Shown here piece after piece: positions 1 through 6,997 of a DNA stretch of 47,329 nt; position 1 is the stretch's first letter; each line of letters begins with the position of its first letter. Made by a program: the position numbers and the translations under genes. This DNA comes from Acidobacteriota bacterium (GTDB taxonomy: Bacteria > Acidobacteriota > Vicinamibacteria > Marinacidobacterales > Marinacidobacteraceae). The notes under the pieces are model-generated. The model was not told the origin of the DNA. It searched no databases and saw only the letters and a program-made list of their open reading frames with translations. Location of the stretch: contig JAJEAO010000109.1 in the NCBI GenBank assembly GCA_022822745.1, positions 1 to 47,329 on the forward strand. The letters run 5' to 3'.

Positions 1-243
1 GGGCTCCCGCCCGGCACGGGAGGAGGAGCGGTTTGCCAGCCGTACCACCGCTTGCCACCGCTTGCCGGCGCGCCGGGCTCCTGCCCGGCACGGGAGGAGG
101 AGCGGTTTGCCAGCCCGTGCCGGCGCTTGTGGGCGCGTGCCGGCGCGCCGGGCTCCTGCCCGGCACGGGAGGAGGAGCGGTTTGCCAGCCCGTGCCGGCG
201 CTTGCGGGCGCGTGCCGGCGCGCCGGGCTCCTGCCCGGCACGG
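1..243. repeat. 75-bp tandem repeat, about 3.25 copies
   Basis: Copies start at 1 (74 bp, degenerate), 75 and 150 (75 bp each) and a partial copy at 225-243. Units 2 and 3 are nearly identical; each begins GGGCTCCTGCCCGGCACGG and contains GGAGGAGGAGCGG followed by TTTGCCAGCCCG. Because 75 is a multiple of three and no stop falls in the unit, all three forward frames stay open, which explains apparent small ORFs here. I see no start, ribosome site or domain that would make it coding. The array may begin before the window. No spacers, so it is not CRISPR. Confidence 0.85.
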
Positions 244-304
244 ACGAATCGCGCGTTGACTCGAGGCCTGGCGTTGTGAAGAGAGGCGCACCCCGGGCCC
301 TGGC

Positions 305-1807
305 ATGAGCACGACCTTCGTCCTCGTCACCGCCGCGGCCTACGTTCTCGGTCTGCTCCTGCTCGGCCTGTTCGCCTCGACGCGCGTCCGGGACGCGACT
401 GACTTCGTCGTCGCCGGCCGGCGACTCGGCCTCGGTCTTTGCACCTTCACCCTGTTCGCCACCTGGTTCGGCGGGGGAACCCTGATCGGGGCGGCGGGGG
501 CGGCCTACGCGGGCGGCCTGAACGCCGTCGCGGCGGACCCGTTCGGCGCCGCGCTCTGTCTCCTTCTCGCCGGGGCGTTCTACGTGCGCCTCCTGCGGCG
601 TCTCCGCCTCCTCACCGTCCCCGACTTCTTCCGCCGCCGGTTCGGCCGGGCCGCGGAAGTGCTCTCGGCGGTGTCGCTGTTTCCCGCCTACATCGGCTGG
701 GTCGGATCCCAGCTCCTCGCGGTGGGGACGGTGCTGTCGGCGCTCGCGGGTCTGCCGTTCCTGACCTCGGTGCTCGTCGCCACCGGAATCGTCCTCGCCT
801 ACACCGTGCTCGGCGGCATGTGGGCGGTGGCGTTCACCGACTTCTTCCAGGCGCTCGTCCTGATCGCCGCGATCTCGTTCCTGCTGCCCCTCGTGGTCAG
901 CGATGCCGGCGGGGTCGCCGTCGTCCTCGATCGGCTCCCGGAGGCGAAGCTGCGGTTCCTCCCCACCGGTGGCCTGCTGGAGTGGTGTCTGTTCGTCCAG
1001 GCCTGGCTCATCATCGGCATCGGCAACCTCCCCGGGCAGGATCTGATGCAGCGCGCCCTGGCCTCCAGGGACGAACGGGTCGCCCAGTGGGGCGCCTACT
1101 TCGGGGGTCTCCTCTATCTCTTCGTCGGTCTGATCCCGGTGTCGCTCGGACTCGTCGGGACGCTGCTCCTCCCCGGACTCGCGAACCCCGAGGAGATCGT
1201 CCCGCGCCTCGCCCTCGAGTACCTGCCCCCGGCCGGGCTCGCGCTCTTTCTCGCCGCGCTCTTCTCGGCGCTCATGAGTTCGGCGGACAGCGGGCTCCTC
1301 GCCCCGGCCAGCGTGTTCGGCCAGAACGTCCTCCCCCACCTGCGATCCGCGGGCGCGGCGGGCTCCGGGCCGGCAGATCCCCAAGGCGCCCTGACGCCGC
1401 GCGCGGTCCTGCTCGCCACCCGTCTCGCCGTCGTCGTCTTCTGCGGCCTCGCGCTCGCCGTCGCCCTCGCGTTCGGCAGCGTGTACACCCTGATGGTCGA
1501 GTCGTGGACCGCGATGATGGTGGCGCTGTTCGGTCCGCTGACCCTCGGCATGTACTGGAAGCGGACGAATGCCCCCGGAGCGGTGGCGGGCATGGCGTCG
1601 GGCCTCGCAGTCTGGCTCGGGCTCGTGATCCTCACGCCGCAGCTTCCGACCGAGCTCCCGAACGCTCTCATCGCCACCGCCGCCTCGATCCTCGCGGTCC
1701 TTCTCGTCTCGACCGCGACCGCCCGCTCCCACCCGCCGCGACCGCTCACGGACGACGCCGGCCTGCCGGTGGACCAGGCGGGCCGCCTCGGAACGCTTCC
1801 GCTGTGA
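305..1807 (+). CDS. Sodium/solute symporter, SSS (SLC5-like) family
   Basis: A 500-residue, strongly hydrophobic inner-membrane protein of the length expected for the SSS family (LeuT fold, about 13 membrane segments), which uses a sodium gradient to import a small organic solute. Visible family marks are the N-terminal DATDFVVAGRRLG stretch, the following TWFGGGTLIGAAG segment and the LFSALMSSADSGLLAPAS segment near residues 320-337, which matches the Na2-site helix 8 region of the family. Substrate cannot be read from sequence; proline, pantothenate, sugar and carboxylate carriers all share this fold. The start at 305 follows the repeat array by about 60 bp with only a weak Shine-Dalgarno match. 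The stop overlaps the next gene by GTGA, so the two are probably co-transcribed. Confidence 0.88.
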   Translation: MSTTFVLVTAAAYVLGLLLLGLFASTRVRDATDFVVAGRRLGLGLCTFTLFATWFGGGTLIGAAGAAYAGGLNAVAADPFGAALCLLLAGAFYVRLLRRLRLLTVPDFFRRRFGRAAEVLSAVSLFPAYIGWVGSQLLAVGTVLSALAGLPFLTSVLVATGIVLAYTVLGGMWAVAFTDFFQALVLIAAISFLLPLVVSDAGGVAVVLDRLPEAKLRFLPTGGLLEWCLFVQAWLIIGIGNLPGQDLMQRALASRDERVAQWGAYFGGLLYLFVGLIPVSLGLVGTLLLPGLANPEEIVPRLALEYLPPAGLALFLAALFSALMSSADSGLLAPASVFGQNVLPHLRSAGAAGSGPADPQGALTPRAVLLATRLAVVVFCGLALAVALAFGSVYTLMVESWTAMMVALFGPLTLGMYWKRTNAPGAVAGMASGLAVWLGLVILTPQLPTELPNALIATAASILAVLLVSTATARSHPPRPLTDDAGLPVDQAGRLGTLPL

Positions 1808-2460
1808 CGACCGCGCCGTTCCGGATCCTCCCGACCTCCCCCGAGCACGCGGAGACCCTCGCTGCTCTCCAGGTCACGGTCTTCCCCGAGCTGGACCCGG
1901 CCGAGCGCTTCCGGGCCCGCCACTACCGCCGTCACATCGAGGTCTTTCCCGACGGACAGTTCGTCGCCATGCCAACCCGAGGAGCTCGGTTCCCGGTTGC
2001 GGCCACGACCACGCTCCGGGTCCACCTCGATCCGGATCACCCGCGCCACACCTTCCGCGAAGCGATCGGCGACCTCGGTCTCTCCGCCCACCGCGAGGAC
2101 GGCCCCTGGCTCTACGGCGCCGATCTCGGCGTCCGCCCCGACTGGCGCCGCCGCGGGATCGCCCGCGCTCTCTACGACACCCGCCGCGCGACCGCCCGCC
2201 GGCTCGGCCTCGAGGGCGAGGTCACTGTGGGCCTCCTGAACGGATACGGCGCCATGGCGGATCGGATCGCCATCGCCGACTACTACCGAGCCGTCATCTC
2301 CCGCCGGCTGCTCGACCCCACCGTCTCGATGCAGTTGCACCTCGGCTTCGAGGCCCGGGCCCTCCTGCCCGACTACGTCGAGGACACCCGCTGCCGCGGC
2401 TACGGCGTCCTGCTCATCCGACCCACCTTGACCCTGGCGGCGAGGGTCTCGCTACACTAG
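1804..2460 (+). CDS. GNAT-family N-acetyltransferase
   Basis: Predicted acyl-CoA-dependent N-acetyltransferase of 218 residues. The acetyl-CoA binding motif A is visible as LGVRPDWRRRGIARAL (R-R-x-G-x-A type) in the middle of the protein, preceded by a beta strand (YGADL). The acceptor is unknown. I chose GTG at 1804 because it overlaps the symporter stop as GTGA; the same frame is open far upstream, but that part is the antisense-free shadow of the symporter. The C-terminal third (after about residue 150) carries the second half of the fold with a YYRAVISRR segment. Its coupling to a transporter gives no firm clue to substrate. The 3' end contains the promoter of the next gene. Confidence 0.75.
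   Translation: MTTAPFRILPTSPEHAETLAALQVTVFPELDPAERFRARHYRRHIEVFPDGQFVAMPTRGARFPVAATTTLRVHLDPDHPRHTFREAIGDLGLSAHREDGPWLYGADLGVRPDWRRRGIARALYDTRRATARRLGLEGEVTVGLLNGYGAMADRIAIADYYRAVISRRLLDPTVSMQLHLGFEARALLPDYVEDTRCRGYGVLLIRPTLTLAARVSLH
2428..2458 (+). promoter_or_regulatory. Sigma70-like promoter before the DUF2335 pair
   Basis: TTGACC at 2428-2433 and TACACT at 2453-2458 are separated by 19 bp, inside the 3' end of the acetyltransferase gene. The -10 element lies 9 nt before the ATG at 2468, so transcription would start at or within a few bases of the start codon. Confidence 0.6.
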
Positions 2461-2467
2461 CGGACTG

Positions 2468-2695
2468 ATGACGGAGCGGGCGCGAGCCTTCCTGCGGGGC
2501 GTAGGCAGCCTGCTGGATCTCTCCCCCGACCCGCGCCATCTTCAGGCTCTGCTCCCGCGGGGGACGACCGAAGAGCGCCTCGCCCGGCACTGGCAGCGCG
2601 TCGGCCAGCACCTGCGCAGCGCCATGCACGAAATGGATGACGAAGTCACGATCGCGAAGCAGAAGGCGGAACCGAAGTCAGCGGCGCCTCGCTGA
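2468..2695 (+). CDS. Small conserved protein encoded upstream of DUF2335
   Basis: A 75-residue soluble protein of unknown function, rich in Arg, Leu and Glu and predicted to be helical; no catalytic motif is visible. From memory, short proteins of this kind (an N-terminal RxxLRGxGSLLDLxP pattern and an ERLARHWQRVGxxLRxAM helix) often sit directly upstream of DUF2335 membrane proteins, and here the two reading frames overlap by 59 nt. That arrangement supports it as real and co-translated. It has its own promoter with the -10 only 9 nt from the ATG and no clear Shine-Dalgarno. A possible accessory or chaperone role for the membrane protein is only inference. Confidence 0.6.
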   Translation: MTERARAFLRGVGSLLDLSPDPRHLQALLPRGTTEERLARHWQRVGQHLRSAMHEMDDEVTIAKQKAEPKSAAPR

Positions 2696-3149
2696 CGGCG
2701 GCTCCGTCGCCGTCCGCTCCCGTTCGGTTCGCATCGTCCAGTCGAGTGGGCCCCTGCCACCGCCCGGGGATCTCCAGCGTTACGACGATGTCGTGAGCGG
2801 AGCGGCCGAACGGATCCTCCGGATGGCCGAGCAGGAGCAGAGGTCCGCGCACGATCTTGCCAAGGCGACGCTCTCGGCGACCCGGGAGCAGGTGGAATCG
2901 GGTCAGCAGCGCGGCTTTCAGGTGGTCATGGCCGCGTTGATCGTGGCAGCAGCCCTGGGTTGGCTCGGCCACGGCTGGGCGGCAGGCATGGTGGGCACGA
3001 CGACGGTTGTCGGACTTGCGACCGTCTTCGTCCTCGGCAGACGGTCGGCTTCGAGAGGCAAGGAAGCTGACAGTCCACAGGGTTCCCTCCGGTCGGGCGA
3101 CCCGGAGACATCCAGTGACACAGGAGCGAGGCGATATGGCGAACGATGA
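2637..3149 (+). CDS. DUF2335 family membrane protein
   Basis: A 170-residue protein with the DUF2335 layout: a basic N-terminus, the family core SSGPLPPPGDLQRYDDVV followed by SGAAERILRMAEQEQRSAHD (residues about 36-75), an amphipathic linker and two membrane segments near residues 98-113 and 118-133, then a polar tail. The family has no assigned biochemical function; it is found in prophage-like and accessory regions of many bacteria. The ATG at 2637 is the only start in frame before the conserved core and overlaps the upstream small gene by 59 nt. The first 25 residues are very Arg/Ser rich and might not be translated if an alternative start is used. Confidence 0.7.
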   Translation: MTKSRSRSRRRNRSQRRLADGGSVAVRSRSVRIVQSSGPLPPPGDLQRYDDVVSGAAERILRMAEQEQRSAHDLAKATLSATREQVESGQQRGFQVVMAALIVAAALGWLGHGWAAGMVGTTTVVGLATVFVLGRRSASRGKEADSPQGSLRSGDPETSSDTGARRYGER

Positions 3150-3275
3150 GCGTCTGGGCCGGGGGTCAGCCTTGCCGGGGAGGTTCCCGGATGACGCCCC
3201 CGATCTGTCTCAGGGCGGCTGGCCGTAGAAGCTCGCTCGCGTGCCAGTGCGCCGTGGCGGTCCCCCGCTGGCCCC

Positions 3276-3403
3276 CCGGAAGCCTCCATCACGATCGGGC
3301 CCTCCGTCGAGGTGATGGACACCTTCAGGACGGGAGGTCGCGGCTGGCAGACACGATCAACGCCGCCCTCGAGGAGTGGATCGCGACGCGCCAAGGCGAC
3401 TGA
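3276..3403 (+). pseudogene. BrnA/RHH-like antitoxin remnant with one-base frameshift
   Basis: Frame 3276-3355 reads PEASITIGPSVEVMDTFRTG then GRGWQTR, and after a one-base slip at about 3354-3356 the next frame reads INAALEEWIATRQGD and stops at 3401-3403. Joined, this gives the V..D.FR..GRGWQTRINAAL..W pattern of BrnA-type antitoxins. No matching start codon or BrnT toxin gene is present, so I read it as a decayed antitoxin end. The ORFs covering each half alone are not credible genes. Confidence 0.5.
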
Positions 3404-3486
3404 CTCCGGCGCCCCGCCACATCCGCCAGCGCGGGCTTGCAAGCTACCGGCGAGGTCGGCCGGACTGCCGAGGGGCACCCACCCGG

Positions 3487-3621
3487 CTCGCGGACCGCGA
3501 AGCGTGGGAGAGCCTCCGCCGCGATGTTTCCCGGCCGTTCCCGCGGCCCGCCTCCGGCCGCATCGCCGTCAAGGTCATCAACCACCTGGGGGACGAGGTG
3601 ATGAAGGTTCTGCGCGTCTGA
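3487..3621 (+). pseudogene. DNA methyltransferase C-terminal remnant
   Basis: The frame ending at 3621 encodes a tail with SRPFP and then IAVKVINHLGDEVMKV, which resembles from memory the extreme C-terminus of site-specific adenine DNA methyltransferases of Mod/restriction type. Nothing of the catalytic DPPY or AdoMet-binding part is present in the preceding sequence, so this is a remnant of about 45 residues at most. It lies directly after the antitoxin remnant, in a stretch of 638 bp (3150-3787) with no intact gene. The family assignment rests on one motif. Confidence 0.4.
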
Positions 3622-3775
3622 TGCTTCCGCCACTCGCGCAGGCCGCCGGGCGCCCCGGTCCCGCATCAGGTTCGGGCGCCGCAACGATCCGAAACGGCCG
3701 TCCCATTCCACCCGAGCTCGCCGGCTGCTCTCTCGACCGGGTCCCACTTGGCCGGCGCGGCCGGCGCCCGCGAAC

Positions 3776-3781
3776 TAGGCT
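3776..3781 (+). promoter_or_regulatory. -10-like TAGGCT, 6 nt before ATG 3788
   Basis: TAGGCT is followed by exactly 6 nt and then the start codon. It matches the spacing seen before 4189, 5865, 18047 and 21126. No convincing -35. Confidence 0.4.
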
Positions 3782-3787
3782 TCCGGC

Positions 3788-4111
3788 ATGACGCGCGGCG
3801 AGTTCTACGGGGTCGCGATCGCGATCCTCGCCTCGATCATCGTTGCCGCCGGGATCCTGCGTGCCGATCTTCGCGCCGCGGGCGTGGACCGCGGGGCCAT
3901 CCGGGCTGAAGCCGCAGTGGATCGCGCCGCGATCCAGGCCGAAGCCGCAGCGGATCGCGCCGCGATCCGCGAGGAACTTCGCGCCGCTGCAGCAGACCGC
4001 GCCGCAATCCGCGATGCGCTTCGGGCCCTTGCCGAGCGGATCGCCCGGATCGAGGGCGCCGTGCCCTTCCTCGCGGACTACGCCGCGAAGCAGGACGACT
4101 CCGCCCGGTAA
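3788..4111 (+). CDS. Membrane-anchored hendecad coiled-coil protein, unknown function
   Basis: A 107-residue protein with one N-terminal membrane segment (residues about 8-24, VAIAILASIIVAAGIL) followed by a long charged helix. The helix is built from repeats of D-R-x-A-I-[RQ] followed by EA-rich residues: two 11-residue units, then two of 14, encoded by recognisable DNA repeats at 3884-3916, 3917-3949, 3950-3991 and 3992-4033. An 11-residue period is a hendecad, which forms weakly right-handed coiled coils. The C-terminus (LAERIARIEGAVPFL) resembles small one-helix-plus-coiled-coil proteins that are common near toxin-antitoxin loci. No enzymatic motif. Its job is unknown; self-association in the membrane is a reasonable inference. 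Confidence 0.6.
   Translation: MTRGEFYGVAIAILASIIVAAGILRADLRAAGVDRGAIRAEAAVDRAAIQAEAAADRAAIREELRAAAADRAAIRDALRALAERIARIEGAVPFLADYAAKQDDSAR
3884..4033 (+). repeat. 33/42-bp tandem repeats encoding hendecads
   Basis: Two 33-bp and two 42-bp in-frame units each begin with a codon for V or A followed by GAYCGC. They encode the repeated D-R-x-A-I helix units of the 3788 gene and indicate growth by slippage or unequal exchange. Confidence 0.7.
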
Positions 4112-4176
4112 CGGGCCGTCCCCGGTCCCCGGTCCAATCGGCAAGTCGCAGTCGCTCGACGACATCCAGTGGGGTG

Positions 4177-4190
4177 TATCATAGGTGTAT
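4177..4190 (+). promoter_or_regulatory. VapBC promoter with phased GGTGTAT repeats
   Basis: A -10-like TATCAT (4177-4182) lies 6 nt before ATG 4189. GGTGTAT occurs at 4173-4179 and again at 4184-4190, 11 bp apart, i.e. one helical turn, overlapping the -10 and the start. Such phased copies are a plausible binding site for autoregulation by the antitoxin, but this is inference. Confidence 0.45.
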
Positions 4191-4392
4191 GGCACGCACC
4201 AACATAGACATCGACGACAAGGCTTGCGCGGAGATCATGCGTCGCTATCGGCTCAAGACGAAGCGCGATGCGGTGAACCTCGCTCTTCGCATGCTGGCCG
4301 CCCAGGCGCTGAGCCTCGAGGATGCCCGACGCCTGCGCGGATCCGGCTGGGAGGGAGACCTCGCGACGATGCGTCGCACGCGCGTCTCTTGA
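4189..4392 (+). CDS. vapB: VapB-type antitoxin (DUF2191-like)
   Basis: A 67-residue antitoxin. The N-terminal MARTNIDIDDKACAEIMRRY segment, the KTKRDAVNLALRML helix and the C-terminal LRGSGWEGDLATMR element are typical of VapB antitoxins in which the N-terminus binds DNA and the Trp-containing tail blocks the toxin active site. The start at 4189 rather than 4174 is chosen because the family begins M-x-R-T-N-I-D and because a -10 element lies 6 nt upstream. The stop overlaps the toxin start as TTGA, which is typical for tight coupling of antitoxin and toxin translation. Confidence 0.85.
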   Translation: MARTNIDIDDKACAEIMRRYRLKTKRDAVNLALRMLAAQALSLEDARRLRGSGWEGDLATMRRTRVS

Positions 4393-4775
4393 TTCTGATC
4401 GACACGTCCGCGTGGATCGAGTTTCTTCGGGACACGCGCTCGACGACCTGCTGGAGTGTGGATGCGGCGCTGGGAGGCGAGTTCGCAACTTGCGACCCCA
4501 TCCGCATGGAACTCTTCGCCGGCGTACGCGACGAGCGCCATCTCGACAGCCTGCGCGGTCTGATGGCGCGCGCTGTCACCCTGCCCGTCGAGCCATCCTG
4601 CTTCGACGGGGCCGCGTTTCTTTTCCGGCGATGCCGCCGTCGCGGGGAGACGCCCCGCAACCTGGTGGATTGTCTGATCGGGGCGGTTGCGATCCAGTTC
4701 GGGGTTCCGGTGCTCCACCGCGATCGCGATTTCGACGTTCTCGCCCGCCACACCGACCTCGTGGTCCATCGCTGA
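4389..4775 (+). CDS. vapC: VapC toxin, PIN-domain ribonuclease
   Basis: A 128-residue PIN-domain protein expected to be a magnesium-dependent RNase that cleaves tRNA or rRNA when free of VapB. The acidic active-site set is complete: D5 in LILIDTSAWIEF, E41 in RMELFAG, D94 in NLVDCLIGAVA and D112/D114 in HRDRDFDVLA. I place the start at TTG 4389, which overlaps the antitoxin stop by four bases; no ATG or GTG lies near the conserved N-terminus. Apparently an intact pair, in contrast with the decayed antitoxin just upstream at 3276. Confidence 0.87.
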   Translation: MILIDTSAWIEFLRDTRSTTCWSVDAALGGEFATCDPIRMELFAGVRDERHLDSLRGLMARAVTLPVEPSCFDGAAFLFRRCRRRGETPRNLVDCLIGAVAIQFGVPVLHRDRDFDVLARHTDLVVHR

Positions 4776-4947
4776 CCTGCAGGGAAGCGAGCCGCGCGTG
4801 GGAGAGAGGCCCAACTCGGGCGGCCGCGTCCACAACGGCGCAAGGCCCGATCGGCAGGAGGAGCAGCGGTTCCCCAGCGCGTCTCCGGAAACGCCCCGCC
4901 GGATCCATGTCCGTCGTCTGGGGGGCGGATTCGGAGCCGGGAAGGAG

Positions 4948-5640
4948 CTACCGGCCGCGGTCGGTGAGGAGCGTCCGGCCGTTCAGCGGCTGCACCGGGC
5001 GGTGGTTGTTCGGGAAGATCGCGTTGTGCGCGGCGATCTGTTTCCGCGAGATGTTCACCGGCTGGGTCATGACGATCCACGACACCCCTTCGCTGCACGG
5101 CGGTGTCGTGAGCGAACCCCGGTAGCGCCAGCTCGTCCGCTGCTCGGGAAGCAGGTCGTTCGCGTCCACCGCGCCTGCGACCGTGCGAGCCGGTCCCGGC
5201 GTCGCCGGCAGCGCGCTCCAGACCGGAGTGAGAGCCCGGTTCGCGGCGCCCTCTTCGAGGAAGACGCCGATCACGGCGAGCGCGCCGTCTTCGCGGGCGT
5301 GGACGAGGTGGAGTTCCAGCGGGAACGCGCCGCCCTCGACGATGTGCTCGCTCCGGGCGTGGAAGTGGAACTGCTGCAGCTCATAGCGCGCGCCTTCGAC
5401 CGTGATGCCGCCGCCCCCCTCGCAGTCCACCTGGATCGCGTGGCCGGTATTCCGGATCGTGATCGGGCTCGGCCGGTAGTCGAAGCCGATTTCGGGCAGC
5501 TCGGCGGATTCGGCGCCGGTCAGAGCGATCGGAGACTGTTCCCTGCCGGTCTCGCACGCAGCGAAGGCGGGGTCGAGCGAACCCCAGTGCTCCGGACCGA
5601 TGTCGCCGTCATAGCCCCATCGCGCCCCCGATGCCCCCAT
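4948..5640 (-). CDS. Alpha-class carbonic anhydrase
   Basis: A 230-residue zinc enzyme that interconverts carbon dioxide and bicarbonate. The alpha-class signature is clear: GREQSPI near residue 32, zinc ligands H92 and H94 in QQFHFHARSEH and H111 in LELHLVH, and LTTPPCSEGVSW near the C-terminus. C29 and the TPPC cysteine fit the disulfide of secreted bacterial members. I chose ATG 5640 because GGAGG lies 4 nt upstream; ATG 5676 is an alternative and a stop at about 5700 closes the frame. Neither start gives a signal peptide, which is odd for this mostly periplasmic family. No obvious operon partner. Confidence 0.88.
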   Translation of the reverse strand: MGASGARWGYDGDIGPEHWGSLDPAFAACETGREQSPIALTGAESAELPEIGFDYRPSPITIRNTGHAIQVDCEGGGGITVEGARYELQQFHFHARSEHIVEGGAFPLELHLVHAREDGALAVIGVFLEEGAANRALTPVWSALPATPGPARTVAGAVDANDLLPEQRTSWRYRGSLTTPPCSEGVSWIVMTQPVNISRKQIAAHNAIFPNNHRPVQPLNGRTLLTDRGR

Positions 5641-5852
5641 CGAACCTCCGGCCCCCGACGGGGCGAATCGAGCCATCCGACCTCGTGACGCGTCCCGTCA
5701 CGCCCATCGGGCTGCCTGATCCGCGAATTCTACGGAGCCCGGTCCGGGCGGAGAGGAGCCGATCCGGGATGCCATCGAGCTGGAAGCCCTGGCATCCGCG
5801 GCGCCCGGCGGGCTCCGGTCGCGAACGGCGCGCCCGGCCGGGATCGCGTCGT

Positions 5853-5858
5853 TACACT
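5853..5858 (+). promoter_or_regulatory. -10-like TACACT, 6 nt before ATG 5865
   Basis: TACACT, identical to the element before 2468, is followed by GCGTTC and then ATG. No good -35 at 15-19 bp; no Shine-Dalgarno, consistent with leaderless translation. Confidence 0.45.
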
Positions 5859-5864
5859 GCGTTC

Positions 5865-6980
5865 ATGAACGTGTGGGACGAGCTCGGCCCATTCCAGCCC
5901 GGCGCGGGCGGCATGCCTCCGATCCTGGCGGGGCGCGAGCGCGAACAGAGTCTGTTCCGGGCTCTTCTCGGCCGTCTGGAACGCGGGGCGCCGGTCCCGA
6001 CCGATGTCGTCCTCTATGGCCCCCGCGGGAACGGCAAGACGGTGCTCCTCCAGTGGCTGTGCCGGCAGGCGGACGGCGAGAGGGTCGAGACGGCGGTCGT
6101 GGTTCCCAGCGCGCTCCGCGAGCCGGTCCATCTCTGCGAGCAGCTCGCCCCGGACTCCTTCTGGGAGCGTCTCGCGCCCCACGAACTGACGGCGTTCGGG
6201 GTTTCATGGCGGCCCGGGCAGTCCTCGCCCGCCCCTCTCGCCGATGTTCTGCGAGCGCGAGCCGGGAAGGCGCCTCTGCTGGTCGTCATGGACGAGGCCC
6301 ACACGCTCGATCCGCACCTCGGCCGAGAACTGCTGAACGCGAGTCAGATCGTGCGGAGCCTGCATCCGCTGCTCCTCGTCCTTGCCGGAACCCCTGATCT
6401 CGGGGCGGCGCTGCGCCGCACCGGGGCCTCCTTCTGGGACCGCTCCCGGCAGGTTCGCCTCGGCCGGCTCAGCCATGAGGCGACCGGCCTGGCGCTCGGT
6501 CGTCCCTTCGAGGACCAGGGCTTCGTCGTCGCCAGGGATGCGCTGGAGCTCATGGTCGAGGAGAGCCAGCTCTACCCGTTCTTCGTCCAGATGATCGGGG
6601 CCTCCGTATGGGGCGAGGCGTTCCGGAACCGGGACTCGCTCCGAACCATCACGGTCACGACCGTCGAGGCGGCGCGACCGGACTTCACGCTCATCCGGAC
6701 GAACTACTACGCGAGGCGCATCCGCGAACTGCGGCGCCTCCGGTTGCTCCCGGTCGCTCGGGCGGTGGCCGTCGCGGCCTCGGGCGGACGGAGCCTGTCG
6801 CACGACGAGCTCGAACACGCGGTCTCCGAGGGACTCGGGAGCGACGCGATCGAGCCGGTGGACGACGCGATGCGTTCGCTCCGGCATCTCGGCTTCGTGT
6901 GGCCCGACCGGGAAGGGCTCCGGTGGGAGCCGGGGATTCCCAGCCTCATGGACTTCATCACGGACCGCGTGGGCGGGTGA
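5865..6980 (+). CDS. AAA-family P-loop ATPase with C-terminal winged helix
   Basis: A 371-residue ATPase. The N-terminus has PFQPGAGG.PP.LAGRE, which is a recurring lead-in of stand-alone AAA_16/Orc1-like ATPases, then Walker A GPRGNGKT (residues 52-59) and Walker B LLVVMDEAH (D143, E144), a sensor-like LAGTPDL segment, and from about residue 270 a helical part with a winged-helix-like C-terminus ending GLRWEPGIPSLMDFITDRV. Homologues act as orphan ATPases of unknown role; some are linked to mobile or defence regions. The neighbour on the far side is a DUF4143 ATPase in opposite orientation. A related ATPase is found at 30970. Function cannot be assigned further. Confidence 0.75.
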   Translation: MNVWDELGPFQPGAGGMPPILAGREREQSLFRALLGRLERGAPVPTDVVLYGPRGNGKTVLLQWLCRQADGERVETAVVVPSALREPVHLCEQLAPDSFWERLAPHELTAFGVSWRPGQSSPAPLADVLRARAGKAPLLVVMDEAHTLDPHLGRELLNASQIVRSLHPLLLVLAGTPDLGAALRRTGASFWDRSRQVRLGRLSHEATGLALGRPFEDQGFVVARDALELMVEESQLYPFFVQMIGASVWGEAFRNRDSLRTITVTTVEAARPDFTLIRTNYYARRIRELRRLRLLPVARAVAVAASGGRSLSHDELEHAVSEGLGSDAIEPVDDAMRSLRHLGFVWPDREGLRWEPGIPSLMDFITDRVGG

Positions 6981-6997
6981 GTCGGGGGCGCCGACGC

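Noticed and set aside
75-224. CRISPR array
   Set aside because: Units are contiguous with no variable spacers and are too long.
256-261. TTGACT as -35 of the symporter gene
   Set aside because: No acceptable -10 at 16-18 bp downstream.
33-308. Three overlapping small forward ORFs through the tandem repeat
   Set aside because: All frames are open only because the unit length is 75 bp; no start context or conserved sequence.
3146-3403. Plus-strand ORF as a real gene
   Set aside because: Only its last 15 codons look like protein (antitoxin tail); the rest is out of frame with the remnant.
4850-4885. Possible diverged copy of the 75-bp repeat (GGCAGGAGGAGCAGCGG)
   Set aside because: Only a short core matches loosely; could be chance in GC-rich sequence.
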